A stretch of 13,820 nucleotides of DNA from Gonium pectorale. Lineage: Eukaryota > Chlorophyta > Chlorophyceae > Chlamydomonadales > Volvocaceae. A program made the position numbers and the translations under genes. The stretch covers positions 1 through 13,820 of the forward strand of contig LSYV01000483.1 in assembly GCA_001584585.1 (NCBI GenBank). The letters are read 5' to 3'. Below are positions 9,001 through 13,820 of the stretch, one piece after another (the stretch's first letter is position 1; each line of letters starts with the position of its first letter). The notes under the pieces are model-generated. The model had not been told where the DNA came from. It did not search any database and saw only the letters and a program-made list of their open reading frames with translations.

Positions 9001-12000
9001 GCTACGCGACTATGCGGCCTCCCTCCTACCCAGTCGTCGTCCCCGTCAAACACCTGCATCTGCCTGAACAGCGCTACCGCTCCGTCTCCCTCCCACCCAC
9101 CCACCCGTTCCCGTCGTCATGCTTTCCTCTTCAACTTCCTTCCACCCAGGCCCCATCATCTCGCTGAGCCTGGGCAGCACGGCGGTGATGGAGATGCGGC
9201 GGGGCGAGGCGGCCAGGCCGCTGCTGCTGCCTCCCAGGTCGCTGCTCATTATGGGCGGCGAGTCGCGATACGCGTGGTGAGGCGGGGGCGGGGGGCATTT
9301 GGGGCCGGCACCCTCGCTCTGCAGACGGCTGTGCGGGACACGCGCCTTCCCGCCGACGTTGGGCGGGCTGGGAGCGCCGTGTCCGCAAACCGTCGACTGC
9401 CGAACCCAACCGTCAACTCCCAACCTCCAACTGTCAACCCCCAGGCAACACTACATCCCGCACCGCGTGGGGGACCTGCTGGGCGGCCAGCTGCTGCCGC
9501 GGGGCCGCCGGGTGTCGCTGACGTTCCGAAAGGTGCGGATGGAGTCGTGAGGGAAGGGTGGGTCTCCAACTTGGGATGAGTCCACCAGGTCACCATTGCG
9601 GGGGACCAGTGACGGCGTGGGTTGGGTCACGTGGTTTGGGTTACGTGCTTTGGGACAGCTTGGAACGGGGCAGCTTTACCCAGAACCGCCGCATGTCGCG
9701 GAAGGGAGCTGCGGCGTGGGGCGGGACGGAGAAAGTTACTAGTCCTGGCGCGCGGTTGCTGAGTGCTGCTGATCTTTCCAGCGTTTGGCTTGTGAGGACG
9801 GACTGAGGCGACCTTTGGCGACCGTGGCAGTGCGGAAAAGTCGGGAAAACGCACCCCAGCCGACCCGTGGGCCGCTCCTCTCTCAGATTCGCCAGGCAAC
9901 TCGGGTGTAGCACCCGCAAGGGCCTCGATCCCGGGCCGGGGCCCCCGCGGATCCCCCCCCCATGCCAGTTTTGCAGGTCGTCCACAACCCCGCGGATGCC
10001 CACGCCCTCTGCAACCCCACCCCATCATTCCCCTCCCAGGCCCGCGGCTCTGTTTTTGTATCCTTTCCCTCTGCAACCCCCTTTTCCTCTGCAACCCCCG
10101 CCCCCGCCCCCGCCCCCCAGGCCCGCGGCTTCCCATGCGACTGCGCCTTCCCAGACACCTGCGACAGCCAGATGGTGGGTGGGCGCTGAGTGGGCCCTGG
10201 GCTGGTCCACCGTAACCCACACGGGCTGCTGACCGTTAGCAGTTGTTACTTTACTGTTGCGTTGGACCGCAAACCGTAAATCGTGAACTGTTGGGTGTGA
10301 CTCGTAACGGGTCATCGCAGGGTGCACAACCCTCGTATGCTCCCCCCCCACCTCGGCGCGGCTTCCCAAGGACCCCCCAGCGCCACCACGCCCCCGCCCC
10401 CGCCCCTTCCCTCACCCGCGTGCCTCCCTCCTCACCTCCCTCGCTCGCAGGGCTCCCTGCCCCCCACGCGCATCTCCCTCCTCCCCCCGGCGGCAGCGGC
10501 CAGCGGCCACAGCGCCGCCCAACCCGGCACCGCGCAGGGCACTGCCCACGCTGATCCAACTGCTAGTGGCAGCAGCGGCAGTAGCGGCGGCAGCGGCGGC
10601 AGCGGTGCTGCGTGCGCGGGCGGCAGTGCGGCCGCCGCCGGTGACACTACGGGGGAGGGCTGCCGCGGGGCAGGGCAGGCACAGCCGGGCCCGGCCGTCG
10701 CCGTTGGCGCGTCAGAGGCATCAGCAGCGGTCAGCTCCCTCGCTCCCTTGAGCGGGGCGCGAGCGGGGGCCGGCGGTGGGGCTTACGGCAACCTTGACGG
10801 CGCCGACGCCGCCGACGCCGGCGTCAGGGAGGCTGGCGGCGGCGGCGGCGGCGCATTAGGCGGCGCGTCAGGTGGCGAGGGCGAGGACGAGGCCCGCCTG
10901 GCCGCCCTGGAGGCCCAGTACGTCCACAAGGTGTACGACGCAATCGCTCCGCACTTCAGCTCCACCCGGTGAGGTGCTGCGGGGCACGCGGTTGGAAGGC
11001 GTCCGCGGAACAATGGGTCAGCCGGAGGCGCGTGTCATCAATCCCTAGTCGCCTGCGGGGGGGGCGGGGGGGCGGAGACGCGTGTCATTAGTCCCGAGTC
11101 GCCTGCGGGGGTGCGGGGGGCGGGGGGCGCCCTCGTCCCAGGGTGGCTCGGCGTTCGGCGCATGGGTAGGGGGCTGCGGGGGTGGTTGAGGGGTCTAGGG
11201 TGGGATCGAACGTTTGGGTTGTTGGGCAGGTGGCCCGGCCGGCGATGGCCGGGGACGGGGGATGGCCGGGGACGGGAGCGAGGCCGTGCACTTCGAGGGG
11301 TGGGCGCAGGCTGGTGTGTTGAAACGAAACGACGCATACGACCAGCGGAAGCGCGAAAGCGATGGGGTCGTTGTAGGGCCCAGCTCCAGAGGTAGTCGAC
11401 GGGGTGATGGTGTGTGTGCTGGTGTGCGTGCTGGGACTGGGGACGGGTTTGCAGTGTTCCTTGTCGAGGGGTGGGCGTGCTGGTGCGTGCAAATGGTGAC
11501 GCATGCGGCACCACTACGGCCGCCCCGATGCGGTACGTATGCGATGCGCACTGTGCTGCTGCTGATAATGATGGCTGCTGATGATGGCTGCTTTTTTCTA
11601 TGGAAACGTTACAGGCGGAGAGGTGGTTACAGGCTGATGGCTGCTGCTGCTGGCTGACGAGGCACGGCGTGGTTCATCCAGTTCACCGAAGCTCGGGTTT
11701 CCACAAAGTGCCCCTCCGTCGCATCCGTCGCGGCCTCACGCACTGTTGCTGGGTGACTCCTCCCCCCTCCCGCCCCCCTCTCGCAGCTTCGCCATAAGGA
11801 CTCGGAGTTGGCGACCCGATCCCCTCGCAGCTTCTCCCGACCACCCAACCCCTCACACACACCCATACACACACATTCCGTATTACACCCATACACACAC
11901 CGCCCCCTCACGCATGCCGAACACACACACACCCTTCTCCGCAAACCCCCTCGCAGTTTCGCCATATGGCCGCGCGTCCGCTCCTTCATAGAGTCGCTGC

Positions 12001-13699
12001 CCAGGGGCGGCGTGGTGGTGGACGTCGGCTGCGGCAACGGAAAGTACTTTGCCGTGCGGCGTGACCTGGCGGTGCTGGGCAGCGACATCAGCGCTGGTGA
12101 GAGCGGTTGGCGGTTGGCAAGAGTCCGTTGGGAAGCGGTTGCGGGTGTCAAGCGAAAAGCCACCACGCTCATCAGTTATCGCTGAGTATCCCCGACGGCT
12201 CGGTAAACTCCCACTCACAATCATGTCACCTCACCCCCACACGCAAACCCCCAGGCCTGGTGTCCCAGGCGGCCCAGCGGCTGCATCCGCCCGGCCTACC
12301 CCCCGCCGCCTCGCCCCCCGCCGCCGACGCGCTGGTCGCCGACGCCCTGCGCCTGCCCTACCGCCCCGCCTCCGCCGACGGCGCCCTATGCATCGCCGTG
12401 CTGCACCACCTGTCCTCGCCCAGGCGGCGGATAGCCCTGCTGCGGCAGCTGCTGCGGACGCTGCGGCCGCCGTCCGCCGGCGGTGCCGGCGCTGGCGGCG
12501 GCGGCGGCGGAGGGCGCGCCATCGTCACTGTGTGGGCGACGGAGCAGGAGGACCCCAAGAAGACAATCGCCAAGTGGACGCGCATACCCGCGCCGTCAGT
12601 AGCGGCCGGCGCGGCGGCGGCGGATGCAGCGGCGGCGGGCGCAGCGGTTGTCGACGAGGAGGCCGCCGCGACAAGCCCGCCTCAAGGTGAGGGCCCGCAC
12701 GCGGTCGAAGGCGACCCCGGCGGCGCCTGCGCCGCGGCCCAGGGGCTCGCGGCGCCGGGCTCGCATTCGCAGCAGTTTGCTGGCGGGCGCGGAACCCGGG
12801 CCGCCGGCGGGTTGGAGGACGGCGGGTCGGACGGCGTTGGCGGCTGCGGCGGCGGCGGCGGGCTGGACGGCGGCGAGGACTACTTTGTTCCCTGGCACCT
12901 GCCCTTTCACCGCACGGAGGCGGCGCGGGCGGCGCGAGCCGCGGAGGCGCAGGCGGAGGAGGTGGAGGTGGCGCGGGAGCGGGCGGAGGCGGCCGGACCG
13001 GCGCCCAAGGTGCGGCCCGGGCAGTCGGTGTGTCGGTGGTGTGAGCCGTGCATCCTCCCTTCTGTCCCCTGTGTGCCCCGTGTCCCCCGTGTGCCCCGTG
13101 GTTCCCGTGTCCTCCCCCGTTGGTGTCACCGACCCACCCCCCACGACCCGTGTTTGCTGGTGGACAACGGCGGCCGAGGACGCGGTCGTGGGAACGAGCG
13201 CTTCTGTCACCTTCCTCGCCACGCTAGTAGCCAGTACCCCCCCCAGAGGCACATGCCCGGCCTCAACCACCACGAGCCCCGCTACCGTCTACGACGCTCC
13301 ACCGTCCGCTAAAGTTTCCGTTTTTCCGTGCAGGTGGACGCGGCCAAGGGCGCAGTGGTGTTCCAGCGCTACTACCACCTCTTCACGGCCGCCGAGCTAA
13401 GGGCGCTGACGGAGGAGGCGCTGCGGGCGGGGCCGGCGGGGGAGGAGGAGCGGGAGGGGGCCGCAAAAGAGCGCGAGCACGGGGAGGAGGAGCGGCATGG
13501 CAGGCAGGAGAGGCAGGAGCGGGAGGAGGCGCAGGCGCAGGGACACGAGGGGGCAGGCGCTGTGGGAGGGGCCACGGGAGCAGCAGGCCGAGGTGGCAGC
13601 GGTGGCGGAGGCGGAGGTGGGTGCGAGCCGTGGGGCGTGGTGGAGGAGGTGTTCTACGACCGTTCCAATTGGTGCGTTGTGTTCAGGCGGACAAGATAA
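6085..13699 (+). CDS. ALKBH8: ALKBH8-type tRNA wobble-uridine hydroxylase/methyltransferase, 11 exons
   Basis: Exons: 6085-6594, 7307-7615, 8360-8446, 8616-8706, 9150-9276, 9445-9532, 10121-10174, 10451-10968, 11957-12096, 12255-13009, 13334-13699. All junctions keep frame (3045 bases, 1014 residues; human ALKBH8 is about 664). Order: RRM ~26-166; AlkB domain ~185-404; Cys cluster ~409-420; Ala/Gly linker ~437-571; TRM9-like methyltransferase ~572-1014. In the family the methyltransferase, with TRM112, makes mcm5U at tRNA position 34, and the AlkB domain hydroxylates it to mchm5U in tRNA-Gly(UCC). Metal ligands H324-x-D326 and H377 and 2-oxoglutarate-binding N313-x-Y315 and R397-x5-R403 are present, so both activities look intact. 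The extra length is low-complexity insertion. The start is uncertain: codons 1-26 use many AT-ending triplets and may be intron. Confidence 0.88.
6162..6594 (+). other. RRM domain of ALKBH8 with a long internal insertion
   Basis: Residues 27-32 (Y-L-W-V-G-G) form an RNP2-like strand, followed by a helix (T-A-Q-Q-L-A-E-L-F). An RNP1-like strand (A-F-L-E-F) lies at about 128-132, and the domain ends with L-A-V-N-F-A-E-V-W. In this family the RRM sits before the AlkB domain and helps bind tRNA. About 65 Gly/Ala-rich residues (59-124) separate the second and third strands, which is unusual for an RRM of ~80 residues. The donor AAG|GTACGA closes the exon. Confidence 0.75.
6595..7306 (+). other. 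ALKBH8 intron 1 (712 bases) with a 16-base tandem repeat
   Basis: The donor is AAG|GTACGA, and the acceptor ...CCCTCCCCTCAG precedes CAGCGCCCC; both sides are phase 0. Reading through it meets TGA at 6721-6723. The intron holds a four-copy tandem repeat (6791-6854) and a pyrimidine-rich 3' half. No coding sequence is evident on either strand. Confidence 0.8.
6791..6854 (+). repeat. Four tandem copies of a 16-base unit
   Basis: The unit GGGGCCCCACGCTCCA occurs at 6791-6806 (last base C), 6807-6822, 6823-6838 and 6839-6854. The copies are otherwise identical, so expansion looks recent. Each unit contains the palindrome GGGGCCCC. Confidence 0.95.
7616..8359 (+). other. ALKBH8 intron 2 (744 bases)
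   Basis: The donor GCG|GTGGGT follows R-F-D-Y-A and the acceptor CACCACCACCAG precedes T-R-N-V-D, both in phase 0. The inside is G-rich in the first half and pyrimidine-rich in the second. I see no gene or ordered repeat in it. Confidence 0.8.
8707..9149 (+). other. ALKBH8 intron 4 (443 bases)
   Basis: The donor is ACGG|GTGCGT and the acceptor is CCACCCAG; a phase-1 Gly codon is split across the junction. The 5' part contains GTTGACGG, the complement of the CCGTCAAC motif found in introns 3 and 5. No coding sequence is recognised. Confidence 0.8.
9533..10120 (+). other. ALKBH8 intron 6 (588 bases) with a duplicated 3' splice site
   Basis: The donor AAG|GTGCGG follows T-F-R-K, and the conserved acceptor ends at 10120. 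A second acceptor ending at 10039 is followed by the same GCCCGCGGCT bases that follow the true one. Three copies of CTCTGCAACCCC lie around 10008-10096. The duplicated block is described under findings. Confidence 0.8.
10451..10968 (+). other. Single exon fusing the AlkB C-terminus to the methyltransferase N-terminus
   Basis: One uninterrupted frame runs from G-S-L-P-P-T-R-I-S-L-L-P-P, following the Cys cluster, through a ~130-residue Ala/Gly/Ser linker. It ends with A-A-L-E-A-Q-Y-V-H-K-V-Y-D-A-I-A-P-H-F-S-S-T-R, the N-terminal signature of TRM9/ALKBH8 methyltransferases. There is no stop, and the linker lacks a clean promoter or start signal. The donor CCCG|GTGAGG splits an Arg codon in phase 2. 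Confidence 0.88.
11022..11121 (+). repeat. Imperfect ~50-base tandem duplication with G-runs
   Basis: The block around CGGAGGCGCGTGTCATCA...AGTCGCCTGCGGGGG is repeated about 50 bases later as CGGAGACGCGTGTCATTA...AGTCGCCTGCGGGGG. Each copy ends in long G-runs on the + strand that could form a G-quadruplex. It is intronic. Confidence 0.8.
11244..11277 (+). repeat. Two tandem copies of a 17-base unit
   Basis: GATGGCCGGGGACGGG followed by one variable base occurs at 11244-11260 and 11261-11277 within ALKBH8 intron 8. Confidence 0.9.
11957..13699 (+). other. TRM9-like SAM methyltransferase domain of ALKBH8
   Basis: Exon 11957-12096 gives F-A-I-W-P and motif I V-D617-V-G-C-G-N-G-K, with the acidic residue D638 ending the next strand. 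Exon 12255-13009 gives A-D-A-L-R-L-P-Y, then A-V-L-H692-H-L-S, then V-T-V-W-A-T-E-Q-E (732-740), a Gly/Ala-rich insertion, and F-V-P-W-H-L-P (852-858). Exon 13334-13699 gives F-Q-R-Y-Y-H-L-F, a Glu/Gly-rich insertion, and the C-terminal Y-D-R-S-N-W-C-V-V-F-R. All match the ALKBH8/TRM9 order. Family members need TRM112 as partner, which is not encoded in this window. Confidence 0.9.
13010..13333 (+). other. ALKBH8 intron 10 (324 bases)
   Basis: The donor is AAG|GTGCGG and the acceptor is TTTTTCCGTGCAG, both phase 0. It carries short degenerate CCCGTGT-type repeats around 13068-13110. If retained, the frame runs to a TAA at 13310-13312, removing the conserved C-terminal strand region. Confidence 0.85.
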
Positions 13700-13820
13700 C
13701 GTACGGCGCGTGACGTACATGTACGACAGAGGTCAGTGCGACCCCGCGGCCGAGGTACGAGGGAATCCGTTTTCTCGTCGCCTCTTGACCTTTTTACCGC
13801 TCATGACGTGTGCTGGCGTA
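13700..13820 (+). other. 3' flank of ALKBH8
   Basis: These 121 bases follow the TAA at 13697-13699. No TGTAA signal is present, so the mRNA end probably lies beyond the window. Confidence 0.6.

Larger units (their letters stand above)
7307..10174 (+). other. AlkB Fe(II)/2-oxoglutarate hydroxylase domain and Cys cluster of ALKBH8
   Basis: Six exons encode the catalytic core. Exon 7307-7615 starts with L-G-V-P-G-L-V-L-L-P-D-F and ends with R-R-V-Q-H-Y-G-Y, with an Ala/Glu/Gly insertion (about 204-254) between. Exon 8616-8706 gives N313-E-Y315 and H324-V-D326. Exons 9150-9276 and 9445-9532 give S-L-S-L-G-S, S-R-Y-A-W, H377 and R397/R403. Exon 10121-10174 adds P-C-D-C-A-F-P-D-T-C-D-S, matching the Cys cluster that binds zinc in human ALKBH8. 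No key ligand is missing, so the domain is probably active. Confidence 0.9.
10969..11956 (+). other. ALKBH8 intron 8 (988 bases), repeat-rich, with three candidate acceptors
   Basis: This is the longest intron, between F-S-S-T-R and F-A-I-W-P. It contains an imperfect ~50-base duplication (11022-11121), G-runs around 11056-11127, two 17-base repeats (11244-11277), and a CA-rich stretch (about 11850-11935). Three TCGCAG-[CT]-TTC acceptor copies end at 11786, 11830 and 11956. Only the last gives the conserved protein without insertion. Confidence 0.85.

Noticed and set aside
12596..13273. Minus-strand open frame opposite the methyltransferase exon
   Set aside because: Arg/Ala-rich shadow of a GC-rich exon and intron.
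10572..13699. A separate TRM9 gene starting after the AlkB gene
   Set aside because: The linker exon is open across both parts and splices in frame to both sides. No stop or poly(A) signal separates them.

Overview
The window looks like nuclear DNA from a green alga of the Chlamydomonas/Volvox type (Chlamydomonadales). The grounds are very high GC, exons rich in GC-ending codons, many short spliceosomal introns with GT...AG ends, long Ala/Gly/Pro-rich inserts inside conserved proteins, and a possible TGTAA polyadenylation signal. The species cannot be fixed from the sequence alone. No bacterial-style operon, tRNA, rRNA or CRISPR array is visible.

Layout, all on the + strand. (1) 1-765: a broken piece of a reverse transcriptase resembling Penelope-like retroelements. 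It is open at the left window edge and lacks the catalytic YxDD end. (2) 766-1581: intergenic sequence and possible upstream region. (3) About 1582-4626: a leucine-rich-repeat protein, probably with an F-box-like N-terminus, in about four exons. An in-frame TAG (1654-1656) and a frame change near 3465-3553 complicate the model. (4) 4627-6084: gene-poor sequence that probably holds a 3' UTR and the upstream region of the next gene. (5) 6085-13699: an 11-exon gene for an ALKBH8-type tRNA wobble-uridine enzyme. It has an RRM, an AlkB Fe(II)/2-oxoglutarate hydroxylase, a Cys cluster and a TRM9-type methyltransferase fused in one reading frame. (6) 13700-13820: its 3' flank.

The ALKBH8 exons were joined by matching splice phase to the conserved order of the family. 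The junctions give one open frame of 3045 bases (1014 residues plus stop). One exon (10451-10968) carries both the end of the AlkB part and the start of the methyltransferase part, so the fusion is read directly from the DNA. Arabidopsis keeps these activities in two genes, while animals fuse them, so the architecture here is animal-like.

The most interesting non-coding structure is a set of three near-identical 3' splice sites before the methyltransferase exon. One choice would delete the methyltransferase, one would insert 42 residues, and one gives the conserved protein. I see no wholly new multi-gene system. The novelty here lies in gene architecture and splice-site duplication.
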